Below, in pieces: positions 8,980 through 18,800 of a stretch of 64,000 bases of DNA. The position numbers and the translations under genes were made by a program. How positions within the stretch are numbered: the stretch's first letter is position 1; each line of letters opens with the position of its first letter. Location of the stretch: NCBI GenBank assembly GCA_937926175.1, contig CALANV010000034.1, positions 1-64,000 on the forward strand. The letters run 5' to 3'. Origin of the DNA: an uncultured Rhodospirillales bacterium. GTDB lineage: Bacteria; Pseudomonadota; Alphaproteobacteria; CACIAM-22H2. Under the pieces are notes generated by a model. That model did no database searches and was not told where the DNA came from. It worked only from the letters and a program-made list of their open reading frames with translations.

Positions 8980-10296
8980 CTAACGGAACAGCAACCGGGG
9001 CAGCCAAGTCGCAATCGGCGGGAAGATCAGAATGAGGACGAGGACCGCGACGCTGAAAAGGACATAGGGTATCACCGCGCGGAAAACCTGACCCATCGTG
9101 ATCGACGGCGGAGCCACGCCCTTCATCGTGAACAGCAGCAGCCCGAAGGGCGGCGTCAGCAGACCGAGCTGCATGCAGATCAGGAACATCACGCCGAACC
9201 ACAACGGTTCGATGCCAAGCGTCTGCACCAGCGGCATGAAGAACGGCAGCGTGATCAGCATCATGCTGACCTGATCGACGAAGCAGCCCAGCAGGATCAG
9301 GATCAGCAGCATCCCGACGATGATCGCCATCGTCGACAGGCCCTGTGCCGTCACGAGGCTGATGAGGCCGTTGGCGGCGCCCGAGAAGCTCAGGATCTGC
9401 GCGAAGGTCGTGGCGCCGACGATGATGAACAGGATCGCTCCCGAGATCGCCGCCGTGCCGATCAGCGCCTGCATGAGGCCGCGCAGCGTCAGCGAACGAT
9501 AGACCGCGGCGACGATCACGGTCGCGACTGCGCCGAGCGCGCCGGCCTCGGTCGGCGTGGCCCAGCCGGCGACCATTGCGCCGATCACCACGCCGAAGAT
9601 GATGAAGAGTGGCAGCACGTACACGACGAGCGGCCGCCACCGCGCCCAACCGCGCACCCCCTCGAAGTCGTCGCTGGGCGCGAGCGCAGGCCGCAGGGCG
9701 GCGCACAGCACGACATAGCCGATGAACACGGCCGAGAGCAGCAGACCCGGCATGATGCCGGCGATCAGCAGCTGCGAAATCGAAATACCGGCAAGGCTGC
9801 CCAGAAGAACGGTGAGAGCCGACGGCGGGATCAGCATGTCGACGCCGCCGATCGCCATGATCGGTCCCATCGCCATGCTGGGGTGGTAGCCGCGCCGCAG
9901 CATCTCGGGCAGCATCAGGCTGCCCAGCATCGCCGTGGTCGCGATCGTCGAGCCCGATATGGCCGAGAAGACCGTGCCGGAGACGACGGCGACGACCGCG
10001 AGGCGACCGGGCACGCGCCGGATGATCAGCTCTATCGCCTCGATCGCCTTCATCGCCACGCCGGTGTGAAACAGCACCTCGCCCATCAGCACGAAGAACG
10101 GTATCGGCGTCAGTGAAAAGCTGGTGACCGAGGCCACCGCATTGCGGGCGAGTTGCATGAGCCCGGGCTCCCCGCCCAGGAACAAGATCGCGCCGACGAT
10201 GTTGACGGCGACGAAGGCGAGCGCCACGGGCAGGCCGAGCGCCATCAGCACGATCATCAGCCCGAAGAGAAGAAGAAGCGCGGAGTCCCAGCTCAT
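8980..10296 (-). CDS. dctM: TRAP transporter large permease (DctM family)
   Basis: A hydrophobic protein of 438 residues with the many-helix DctM pattern: an N-terminal helix pair (LLLLFGLMIVLMALGLPVALAF), FFVLMGEVLFHTG, ISGSTIATTAMLGSLMLPEM, IPPSALTVLLGSLAGISI and a C-terminal LGLLTPPFGLLLF. These proteins use the sodium gradient to import substrate delivered by the periplasmic DctP subunit. The start is set at 10296 because the ATG overlaps the dctQ stop as ATGA. It is the last gene of the iorA-iorB-dctPQM operon and ends with TAG. Confidence 0.93.
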   Translation of the reverse strand: MSWDSALLLLFGLMIVLMALGLPVALAFVAVNIVGAILFLGGEPGLMQLARNAVASVTSFSLTPIPFFVLMGEVLFHTGVAMKAIEAIELIIRRVPGRLAVVAVVSGTVFSAISGSTIATTAMLGSLMLPEMLRRGYHPSMAMGPIMAIGGVDMLIPPSALTVLLGSLAGISISQLLIAGIMPGLLLSAVFIGYVVLCAALRPALAPSDDFEGVRGWARWRPLVVYVLPLFIIFGVVIGAMVAGWATPTEAGALGAVATVIVAAVYRSLTLRGLMQALIGTAAISGAILFIIVGATTFAQILSFSGAANGLISLVTAQGLSTMAIIVGMLLILILLGCFVDQVSMMLITLPFFMPLVQTLGIEPLWFGVMFLICMQLGLLTPPFGLLLFTMKGVAPPSITMGQVFRAVIPYVLFSVAVLVLILIFPPIATWLPRLLFR

Positions 10297-10787
10297 GCCG
10301 CACCGCCGAACAGCGGGCGCAGGAGGCGCCGCAGGAACTCGATGGCCAGCAGCACCGCCCCGAAGGGAAGCGGCACGAACAGCCACCACTCCGGAAACAC
10401 CAGCGTCTTGATGATGAGCGAACCGATGTTCGCGGAATCGCGAATGACGGCGATCCCGTACCAGGCAAGACCGAGACAGGCGACAAGCCCGATCAGGTCG
10501 GCGATGCGGTCGAGCGCAGCGGCCGCCGGGCGCGGCAGCGCGTTGACCAGGATCTCGACGCGGACATGCTCGTTCCGGTAGAGGAGCCAGGGTGCTGCGA
10601 GGAACGTGCCGACCGGCAGACTGTATTCGGAAATCTCGACGATCCAGGGCAGATTGCCCAGACCGAGATTCCGCATCACGACGTCGGCCGCGACCAGAAC
10701 CGCGACCGCAGCGAACAGCAGCGCCGCCGCGATGCCGCAGCCCTGCATCAGCAAGCGATAGGCTTGTGCCAGTGCCGTCATGGGCAT
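10293..10787 (-). CDS. dctQ: TRAP transporter small permease (DctQ family)
   Basis: A protein of 164 residues with four predicted transmembrane segments, including IAAALLFAAVAVLVAADVV, LPVGTFLAAPWLLY, LIGLVACLGLAWYGIAV and LFVPLPFGAVLLAIEFL, in the usual DctQ order. The EISEYSLPVGTF and RNEHVRVEI stretches match the conserved part of the family. It forms the membrane unit with the downstream DctM. The start is either 10787 or the ATG at 10781; longer versions would add an arginine-rich non-homologous tail. The stop overlaps the dctM start. Confidence 0.88.
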   Translation of the reverse strand: MPMTALAQAYRLLMQGCGIAAALLFAAVAVLVAADVVMRNLGLGNLPWIVEISEYSLPVGTFLAAPWLLYRNEHVRVEILVNALPRPAAAALDRIADLIGLVACLGLAWYGIAVIRDSANIGSLIIKTLVFPEWWLFVPLPFGAVLLAIEFLRRLLRPLFGGAA

Positions 10788-10851
10788 CGGTCTATGCGCG
10801 GGGAATGACGTTGCGGCGTGTCGCAATGATCTTGCACGATTTGCCACCCGC

Positions 10852-10883
10852 GGCTTCCTCCCCCGTCGGCGAGAGAGGAAGCC
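10852..10883 (-). promoter_or_regulatory. Hairpin between dctP and dctQ (possible attenuator)
   Basis: Arms GGCTTCCTC (10852-10860) and GAGGAAGCC (10875-10883) pair over 9 bp with a 14-base loop. It lies in the 110-bp gap after the dctP stop and before dctQ. There is no clear T-run, so it more likely protects the dctP message or attenuates transcription than terminates it. The second TRAP operon has a hairpin at the same place. Confidence 0.5.
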
Positions 10884-10897
10884 CGCGCGGCGTCCGC

Positions 10898-11863
10898 TCA
10901 CTTGCTGAGGAGTTCCCTCAGCTTCGGACCGTGTTCCGGGCTCTTGGCGATGATACCCTGCCAGCCGATCTCATAGGCCTTCCGCACATACTCCCGGGCG
11001 ACGTCGTCGGGGAACGTGATGGTCTCGATGCCGACGGCGGCCTGCTTTTTCGCATCCTCCTCGTTGAGCTTCGCCTGCTCGGCGTGCAGACTCTCGAGCC
11101 AGAGCGCCTGTTTTTCGAGGAAGGCCCGCTGCTCGTCGGTGAGACGGCGCCAGACGTTGAGATTCACGATCACGCTGACCTCGGCGCTGTAGAAGCCCGG
11201 GTCGACGCGGTACTTCGTCCGTTCGTGCCAGCCGAGATCGAAGATGCCGGTGATCGGCCAGCCGTAGCCGTCGACCACGCCGCGCTCGAGCGCGGTGTAG
11301 ACCTCGCCCGGCGGCGTCTGCACCACCGTCGCGCCGAGCGCCTGGAAGAAGTCGCGATAGACCGGCGTGATGCGGATCTTGAGCCCGGTCAGGTCGGGCT
11401 TGTCGATCTTCTTGTTGAGATAGAGGTGGAACGGATTGTCGCCGACGGTGCGCGCGAGATAGTAGACGCCCATCTTCTCGTTCCAGATCTTGTTGATGTA
11501 CTCGAACGCGCCGTTCTTGCGCTGTACCGACATCGGCACGGTCGACAGCTTGAGGGCGTCGGCCTCGGGCATGATGTTGGTGTAGAACGCGCCCGTGCTG
11601 TTGGCCATGTCGACCACGCCCGCGCGCACGGCATTGCCGGTCTCGAACGCCGGAATGGCCTTCGGGCCGCCGATATAGTTGATCTGGATGAGACCCTTGC
11701 CTTCGGCATTCACCTTCTCGACGAAGCGCTCGAACGGCCGCGAATAGGCCGTGCCCTCGGCGAAGGAACTTACGGCACGGAGCGTGACCTCCTGGCCCAT
11801 CGCAGCACCCGCGAGCCCGAGCGCCAGCGTCACGCCAAGCACAGAGCCGATTTTCCTGAACAT
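10898..11863 (-). CDS. dctP: TRAP transporter substrate-binding protein (DctP family)
   Basis: A secreted protein of 321 residues. A signal peptide is visible (MFRKIGSVLGVTLALGLAG ending near AMGQ), followed by a DctP fold: AVSSFAEGTAYSRPFERFVEKVN, then GKGLIQINYIGGPKAIPAF, GVVDMANSTGAFY and the ligand-contacting region LKIRITPVYRDFFQALGA with TPPGEVYTALERGVVDGYGWP. It captures an organic acid in the periplasm for DctQM. The start at 11863 has GGGGAG eight bases upstream. It follows iorB by 50 bp in the same direction, so the substrate may be a 2-oxo acid for IorAB; that link is inference from position. Confidence 0.92.
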   Translation of the reverse strand: MFRKIGSVLGVTLALGLAGAAMGQEVTLRAVSSFAEGTAYSRPFERFVEKVNAEGKGLIQINYIGGPKAIPAFETGNAVRAGVVDMANSTGAFYTNIMPEADALKLSTVPMSVQRKNGAFEYINKIWNEKMGVYYLARTVGDNPFHLYLNKKIDKPDLTGLKIRITPVYRDFFQALGATVVQTPPGEVYTALERGVVDGYGWPITGIFDLGWHERTKYRVDPGFYSAEVSVIVNLNVWRRLTDEQRAFLEKQALWLESLHAEQAKLNEEDAKKQAAVGIETITFPDDVAREYVRKAYEIGWQGIIAKSPEHGPKLRELLSK

Positions 11864-11912
11864 TGCTTTTGCTCCCCTGTTCTCGACTTCTTCCCTGTTC
11901 ACGATCTCTGGA

Positions 11913-13469
11913 TTATTCGCCGGCCGCCTGCACCGCGCCGCCCCGCGCCGGCGCACCCGTAGCGGCCGATCCTTGCACAAGCTGCGCCAGCACATGGTCG
12001 AGGGTCTCGCCCTCCGGATCGGCGAGCGCGCCTTCGCGCGCCCGGCGGATCGCGGCCGCGAGCGGCTCCGTCAGCGCGACGGCCGACGGTTCCACCAAGG
12101 TCTCGAAGATGCGCGCGAAATTCCGGACGCCGCGGCGATGCGTGTCGCCATATCCCTTGATCAGGCGCGCGCAATGCGCCACCTCGATAGCGGCGTCGAT
12201 GTCCCGCACGGCATGCCGCCGGATCGCCGCGAGCCAGCGTTCGATCCGCGCCTGCTCCTCCATGAAGCGCCAGGTCCGGCGCCGCCACGGGCGGAGCGCC
12301 GCCAGCATCCGCAGCAGCAGAAAGCCGGTCACCGTCGACGTCTTCACGTGCATGCCGACGTTGAGGCGGCCCTCGAGGCCGCGCGCCCGCGCCCAGGAAA
12401 GAAGACGCCGCGCGAGCCATGGCGGCAGCACGGCGCAGGCCTCGTCGAGGCCGGGCTTCAGGAACTCCACGACCCTCACCGGTTCGTCGGGCTTCGCGCC
12501 CACCTCGCTGCGTATGCGATCGAAGCGGTCTGCCCTCGTCTTGAGGTCGGCGACGCGGATGACATCCTCGTAGCTCATCCACAGCGCAAGGTGACGACCC
12601 GTCTCGCCGGTCAGCGTGAAGTCGCCGCGGCCGTACTGGCGGTCGAGCGCCAGGATCGGCTCCAGCCGTGCAAGGAAAGTGCGCGCATAGGCTTCGTCCT
12701 GATAGTCGACCAGACGCGCCACGGCCTCTTCCAGGATCGCATGCGTCTGCGGCGGAAATGTACGCCGCACGGCATCTACCGACCGTTCCGCCCGCGATCG
12801 CGACGCCACAGGTTCGTCGAGCGGTACGAGTTCGCCGACGGCACACGCATATCCGGCGGCGAAGCCGCGCAGGCTCGATTCGACCGCTTTGCCCGAACGA
12901 CGGATCGCCGCTTCGCAGGCCGCACGCGGAATCGGCAGAACGCCGGAACCCGATATCGCGCCAAACAGGACCGCGTTGATGACTGTGCCCGCCTGCTGCG
13001 CGAGGCGCGCGAAATCGAACAGAATGGCACGCTGCGCCAGCTCCTGGGCCGCCTTGACGACCTTGGCCGCGTCATATCGGCCGTCGGCCATCGCGATCTT
13101 CTCGGCAATGGCGTAGATGCGGTGAGTAGAGGCAATCAGGGTCGTGCGGTCGGGGCTGACGAAGCCGTTCTGCATCGCGCGCCCGGCCTCGATCAGTTCA
13201 GAGGCGACCATCAGGTCGATGTTGCCCGGGTTCGGTGTCAGCGCGAACACGGGCCGGCGGCCGCCGAGCTGCGCGGCGCGAACCGGATAGATCTCGAGGT
13301 AATACGTCGTCGCCCCGGTGCGCTGCGCCACGCCGGGGATCGACGTGCTCTGCACCGGATATCCTTCGGCCGTGGCCGCGTCGACGAGCCAATCCGCCAG
13401 AACGCCGCCGCCTTCGCCACCCAACGCGGCGACGAGGATGGTGATCGGGCGGCCCGGAAGCGCGGTCAT
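11913..13469 (-). CDS. iorB: Indolepyruvate ferredoxin oxidoreductase, beta subunit family
   Basis: A protein of 518 residues. The N-terminal 200 residues are the gamma-type domain of 2-oxoacid:ferredoxin oxidoreductases (PITILVAALGGEGGGVLADWL, STSIPGVAQRTGATTYYLEIYP). The remaining 300 residues are the long C-terminal domain found in the fused bacterial IorB proteins (for example ARIFETLVEP, CARLIKGYGDTHRRG). With IorA it should decarboxylate aryl-2-oxo acids such as indolepyruvate or phenylpyruvate to the acyl-CoA and reduce ferredoxin; the exact substrate is not shown. The ATG overlaps the iorA stop (ATGA). The stop is TAA. Confidence 0.9.
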   Translation of the reverse strand: MTALPGRPITILVAALGGEGGGVLADWLVDAATAEGYPVQSTSIPGVAQRTGATTYYLEIYPVRAAQLGGRRPVFALTPNPGNIDLMVASELIEAGRAMQNGFVSPDRTTLIASTHRIYAIAEKIAMADGRYDAAKVVKAAQELAQRAILFDFARLAQQAGTVINAVLFGAISGSGVLPIPRAACEAAIRRSGKAVESSLRGFAAGYACAVGELVPLDEPVASRSRAERSVDAVRRTFPPQTHAILEEAVARLVDYQDEAYARTFLARLEPILALDRQYGRGDFTLTGETGRHLALWMSYEDVIRVADLKTRADRFDRIRSEVGAKPDEPVRVVEFLKPGLDEACAVLPPWLARRLLSWARARGLEGRLNVGMHVKTSTVTGFLLLRMLAALRPWRRRTWRFMEEQARIERWLAAIRRHAVRDIDAAIEVAHCARLIKGYGDTHRRGVRNFARIFETLVEPSAVALTEPLAAAIRRAREGALADPEGETLDHVLAQLVQGSAATGAPARGGAVQAAGE

Positions 13470-15613
13470 ACAGCAGCCGTCCGCGGCCCCGCCCGACGGC
13501 TCAGCGCGGCGATGACACGACGCCGCAGGCGATCGAGCCACCGATCGAATCGGGTCGGATTCTGAACGATCTCGGCCCGGAAGAAGGACGGGCACAGCAC
13601 CGCCGCGTGCGCGACCTCGCCGCACAAGCCGCAGCCGACGCATCCCTGGTTCACGTGCGCGACGGGATCGGTGCGCAGCGGGTCCGGATTGGGCTTGATC
13701 GTCAGCGACGGGCAACCCGACAATCGGATGCAGGAATGGTCACCGGTACAGACGTCGTCGTCGACGCCGAAGCGCGTGCGCACGACGCGTCCGCCCGCCG
13801 CGAGCCGCTTCGCGATCTGCGGGCGGATGCGGCGCTGACGCTCGAGCTGGCATTCGCCATCGGCAATGATGACCTTGAGCCCCGGCTCCTTCGTCGTGAA
13901 GGCCTCGCGCAGCGTCTTCACCATCTTGCCGACACCGTAGGTCCGGACGGTCCTGAGCCAGCGCACGCCCACGCCCCGGAGGGCGTTCTCGATGCTCATG
14001 TCGACCTTCTCGTTATGGACGTTGCGGCCCGAGGACGGGATGTTCTGCGTGCCGGTCGCCGACGTGTAGCCGTTCTTCATGACGATGAGCACGCTGTCGT
14101 TCTTGGTGAAGACCGCGTTGGCCACGCCGGTCGACAGCCCGTTGTGCCAGAAGCCGCCGTCGCCCATGATGCTGACGACGCGCTTGCCAAAAGCGGGCGC
14201 GACGCCTGTCGAGCTTGCCAGACCGAGCCCGTAGCCGAGCACCGTATTGCCGATATTGAAGGGTGGCAGCGTCGAGAAGGTGTGGCATCCGATATCGGCG
14301 CTGACGTGGAAACCGCCGACCTCGCGCTCGACGATCTTCAGGGCGCTAAACACGGGGCGCTCCGGACAGCCGACGCAGAAGCCGGGCGGACGGGCCGGCA
14401 CCGGCGCCCCCAGGCATTCGGCAGCGCGCCGTTTCGGCCGGGTCAGCCGCTCGTAGGCGGCGCCGATCTCCGCGAGGTCGACGCCCCGTGGAACCGCGCC
14501 CTCGATGAACCTGACGACGCCAGTGAGGACGACCTCGCCGGTATATTCACCTGCCATCGGCAGCACGTCCTTGCCGACGATCGTCGTCTGCACGTCGGCC
14601 TTGCGCAGCATGGCGTTGATTGCCTGCTCGATATAGTTCGGCTGGCCTTCCTCGACGACCAGCACCGCGCGCTTGCCGGTGCAGAACGCGACGATCTCCT
14701 CCGGAATCAGCGGATAGGTAACGTTGAGAACGTAAAGCGGCACGGCCGACTCGCCGAATACGTCGGCAAGCCCGAGCTGCTGAAGGGCGCGCACCACCGT
14801 GTTGTACATGCCGCCCTGAAGAATGATGCCGATGTCGTCGTGGCGACCGGCAAACACCTCGTTGAGGCGGTTCTTGCGTATGAATTCCACCGCGGCGGGC
14901 CAGCGCACCTCGACCTTGTGCTTTTCCTGCGCATAGGTCGCCGGCGGCAGGCAGATGCGGCCATAATCGAAGTCCGGCTTCTCCAGCACCTGCTTGCGCG
15001 AGATCGCCGGCGCCTTGTTGTCCTTGCATACGAAGCTGCCGTGGACATGGCAGGCGCGAATGCGAAGTTCCAGCATCACCGGCGTATTGCTGGCTTCCGA
15101 GAGCTCGAAGCCCTTCTCGACCATGTCCACGATGGTCGGCAGGTTCGGGCGCGGATCGAGCAGCCAGATCTGCGACTTCATCGCGAAGGCATGCGAGCGT
15201 TCCTGGATGATGCTGGCGCCTTCGCCATAGTCCTCGCCGATGACGATCAGCGCACCGCCGCGCACGCCTGCCGAGGCGAGATTCGAAAGTGCGTCGGAGG
15301 CAACGTTGGTTCCAACCGTCGACTTCCAGATGACCGCGCCGCGTAGAGGATAGTTGATGGAGGCGCCGAGCATTGCGGCCGCGCCAGCCTCGTTCGCAGC
15401 CGGCTGAAAATGAACGCCCAGCTCGTCGAGAATTTCGCGGGCATCGGCGAGCACGTCGATCAGATGCGAAACCGGCGCGCCCTGATATCCGCCGATGTAG
15501 CTGACGCCCGACTGCAAAAGCGCCTTGGTGACGGCAAGAACGCCTTCGCCGTGGAAGACCTCGCCCGCGCCGAGACGCAGCGCTTGCACTTCCTTCTTGA
15601 ACGAACGTTCCAT
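13466..15613 (-). CDS. iorA: Indolepyruvate ferredoxin oxidoreductase, alpha subunit
   Basis: A protein of 715 residues. The N-terminal pyruvate:ferredoxin oxidoreductase-like domain (GYQGAPVSHLIDVLADA, STVGTNVASDALSNLASAG) is followed by the thiamine-diphosphate domain, with GDGGFWHNGLSTGVANA and MKNGYTSATGTQN as the cofactor and metal-binding stretch. The C-terminal region is a small iron-sulfur domain with cysteine clusters CTGDHSC, SGC and CVGCGLC. CVGCPERPVF near residue 400 is also typical of IorA. The start at 15613 follows GGGAGG at good spacing. It heads the ior-TRAP operon, with a perfect AT-rich palindrome 64 bp upstream. Confidence 0.93.
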   Translation of the reverse strand: MERSFKKEVQALRLGAGEVFHGEGVLAVTKALLQSGVSYIGGYQGAPVSHLIDVLADAREILDELGVHFQPAANEAGAAAMLGASINYPLRGAVIWKSTVGTNVASDALSNLASAGVRGGALIVIGEDYGEGASIIQERSHAFAMKSQIWLLDPRPNLPTIVDMVEKGFELSEASNTPVMLELRIRACHVHGSFVCKDNKAPAISRKQVLEKPDFDYGRICLPPATYAQEKHKVEVRWPAAVEFIRKNRLNEVFAGRHDDIGIILQGGMYNTVVRALQQLGLADVFGESAVPLYVLNVTYPLIPEEIVAFCTGKRAVLVVEEGQPNYIEQAINAMLRKADVQTTIVGKDVLPMAGEYTGEVVLTGVVRFIEGAVPRGVDLAEIGAAYERLTRPKRRAAECLGAPVPARPPGFCVGCPERPVFSALKIVEREVGGFHVSADIGCHTFSTLPPFNIGNTVLGYGLGLASSTGVAPAFGKRVVSIMGDGGFWHNGLSTGVANAVFTKNDSVLIVMKNGYTSATGTQNIPSSGRNVHNEKVDMSIENALRGVGVRWLRTVRTYGVGKMVKTLREAFTTKEPGLKVIIADGECQLERQRRIRPQIAKRLAAGGRVVRTRFGVDDDVCTGDHSCIRLSGCPSLTIKPNPDPLRTDPVAHVNQGCVGCGLCGEVAHAAVLCPSFFRAEIVQNPTRFDRWLDRLRRRVIAALSRRAGPRTAAV

Positions 15614-15676
15614 GCGTTCCTCCCGACCGGCGGCACCAGAACTGAAGTCCGCCCGTCCAGCGTCGGCATCGGCTAT

Positions 15677-15694
15677 TATTTTAAGTTTAAAATA
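15677..15694. promoter_or_regulatory. 18-bp palindrome upstream of iorA (putative operator)
   Basis: TATTTTAA and TTAAAATA flank a 2-bp centre (GT), a perfect 8-bp inverted repeat in an otherwise GC-rich region. It lies 64-81 bp before the iorA ATG, where a -10/-35 region or a repressor site would be expected. The cognate regulator is not next to the operon. Confidence 0.5.
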
Positions 15695-15869
15695 TTCGTC
15701 CCCGCGGCTCAAGTCGGATCGCCCGCCGCAACAAGGCCGCCGCCCCGCCGCTCCAAGCGCATGAGCGGCAAGGAAGAAGCATCGCCATCACCCATCCGAA
15801 CGGTGATCGACTCGTCGTGATCCGGCGCCGGAGTCGGCTCCAACCGGACGGCGGCCGCGGCGACGCCGG

Positions 15870-18800
15870 CTATCTTCTGGAAGCGCCGCCGATGGGGATG
15901 ATCAGCTCGCATCTGAGCCCCTCGGGACGCCAATCATATTTGACGTCGCCGCCAAGCTGATCACGGATCATGCGGTTGATCGCCGTCGAGCCGAAACCGC
16001 GACGGGCCGGCGCCCTGACCGGCGGCCCACCTGGTTCGATCCACGCAATGCGAAGTTCGCCATCGTGCGGGCATTGCCACGTCACCGAGACGCGTCCGGA
16101 TGGCCTGGAAAGCGCGCCATACTTGACCGCATTGGTGGTCAGTTCGTGAATCGCCACGATGACCGGCTGTGCCGCCGTGGGCGTCAGCCAAACCGGATCG
16201 CCGGTCATCTGCACCCGGGTCCCGGAACCGTCCCGGTAGGGCGCGAGCTCGTCTTCGATCAGACGCCGCAGGTCTGCGCCATCCCAACGGCTCTCGGCCA
16301 GGAGCGTATGCGCCTGTGCGAGCGCCGCAATGCGCCCTGAGATCGCCTCGACATACTCGGGCAGCGTCTTTGCCTTCGTGAGTCGAACCATCGCCTGGAC
16401 GAGGGCAAGTATGTTCTTGGCGCGATGGTCGACCTCGGCGGCGACGAGCGTCAGCCGCGCCTCGGCATTCCGACGTTCAGCGAGTTCCCGCTGAACGGCC
16501 TGAAAGAGCCGGGCATTGTCGATGGCAATCGCCGCCTGTGCGGCAATGCCCGTTACGATGCGTTCGGCGCTCGGTGAACACGCCCGGCTCCGGATGGCTG
16601 AAGAACAACCCGCCCAGCACCTCGCCGGAACGGGAGATGACCGGTACCGCAAGATAGCTGCGGACCGGGAGGTGGCCTTCGGGCATGCCGTGATAGGGCG
16701 GACTCCGACCGTAGGCCGGATCACGCGTAATGTCGTCGGATCTGATGACGCGCTCACCGCGGAAGATCGGCGCAAAAAGTGGCGTGTTGCGCGGCATCGG
16801 AAACTTTGCGAAGTCCTCCCGCAATGCGCCCGAGAGGGTGTAGAGCACGTAAGCTTCGCCGTCATCGTTCGTTACGTTGTAGAAAAACGCGCCGAACTTG
16901 GCCTCCGTAAGCTCGACGGCCGCGTCCGTTACTTTCTGCACAAGACGTTCCAGATCGAGTTCAGCAGCAAGCGCCGTACCCGTGCGGTTCAAAATCTCCA
17001 AGGTCCGCGCATTGTCGCGCAAGGTTTCCGCCGTAAGCCGACGCATCCGGGCCAGCTCCAGCGCGGCGGCGACGCGTGCGAGAAGTTCCCGCGCGCTGAA
17101 CGGTTTCACCAGATAGTCGTCGGCGCCCGCCTCCAGGCCCTCGACCTTCGGCGCTTCGCCTGCCCGCGCCGAGAGAAGAATGACCGGCACATCGCGAAGC
17201 TCGGGGTCTTCGCGCAATGCCCGCAACAAACCGAAACCGTCCAGCCGCGGCATCATCACGTCGCTCAGGACGAGAGCCGGCCGTCGCCTTCGCGCCGCAT
17301 CGAGCGCCGCCTGGCCGTCCGGTACGAAATGAACCTCGTAGCGCGGCGCCAGCAGCCGTCGCACGTAGTTCCGCATGTCCGCATTGTCGTCCGCCAGGAG
17401 TATCAGCGGCCGATCGGACGGCAATGCGGCGTCCGGTTCGGGATCGGTCTGGCTTTCGACGTCGACGCCGTGGGCGGACGATTCCTCGGGCAGCCAACGC
17501 AGCGCCTCTTCGACGAAGGCCTCCGCCGGCACGCCTGTGGAGGATATCGTGCGCGGCGCGCCGATCCGGTCGGCCGGAAGATGCGCGGTGCCGAACGGAA
17601 GCGACACGGTGAACTCGGTACCCCGCCCGACCCTGCTCTCGACGCGTATCGTGCCGCCATGAAGCCGCACCAGCTCCTGAACAAGGGCGAGGCCGAAGCC
17701 GGTGCCCTCCTGCGAACGGTCGCGCTGCCCCTCGACACGGCGAAACCGCTGAAAAATCCGCGGCAGCTCACGTTCGGGAATGCCGAGCCGATGCCGGTAT
17801 CGCGCACGACGAGCTCGGCTGCGGTTCGATCGGGTGCGGTGCGCATCGTGACGGAGACTTCGCCCGTCAGCGTATACTTGAATGCGTTCGACACGAGGTT
17901 GAGGACGATCTTCTCCCACATATCGCGGTCGACATAGACCGGCTCGGGCAGGGTCGGACATTCGACGACATACCGCAGTCCCGCCCGTTCCATCGCGGAA
18001 CGGAATGCACTGGCGATCTCGGCGGTATAGCCCGCCAGATCCACGGGCTCGTAGACCGCCTGGATGCGGCCCGCCTCGATGCGGGTGAAATCCAGCAGCG
18101 CATTGACCAGCTTCAGCAGGCGCAACCCGTTGCGATGGATCAACTCGATTTCATCGCGCTCAACCGTAATGGTATCTCCGGGCGCGGCACGCCCGAGCAT
18201 GTCCTCGAGCGGGCTCAGCATCAGCGTCAGCGGTGTGCGAAACTCGTGGCTGACGTTGGAGAAAAACGTCGTCTTCGTCCGGTCGATCTCGGCAAGGGCT
18301 TCGGCGCGTCCGCGCTCCTCCTCGTAGGCACGCGCATTTGCGAGCGCCTTTGCCACATGGGCCGCAACCGTCTCGAAGAAGCTCATATACGCGCCATCGA
18401 GAGCGCGGCGCGGGCTGATGCCGCAGACGAGGATTCCGACCGGATGGCCCGCGGCCATACCGATGGGAATCTCCACTGCCTCGGTGCACGGCTCGAGCCA
18501 TGCACCATCGCCCAGAATGGGCCCCAATATCGAGAGATCCGAAATCCGTGCGGTACGGCGTGACTAGGCGACACGCGCCAACAGCAATGGCGCATGCGCA
18601 TCCCGCGCGTCATCGCAGGCGACCAGCGCGAGCGCAGCCGGCACATGCACCGCGAGTCCGGCCGAGGCGGCGAGTTGAGCGTGAAGTTCGCCGCCCTCCG
18701 ACTTCAGCAGGTAAAGAAGGCAAAACGGTACGTCGCGCGGCTCCTGCCCGAGCGTCTCCGCGGCGAGAAGACATGCCTCCTCCGCCGTACGCGCGGTCGA

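Noticed and set aside
8914..10116. A 400-codon plus-strand frame opposite dctM
   Set aside because: It is extremely rich in charged residues and Gln/His, the typical antisense shadow of a hydrophobic membrane protein in GC-rich DNA.
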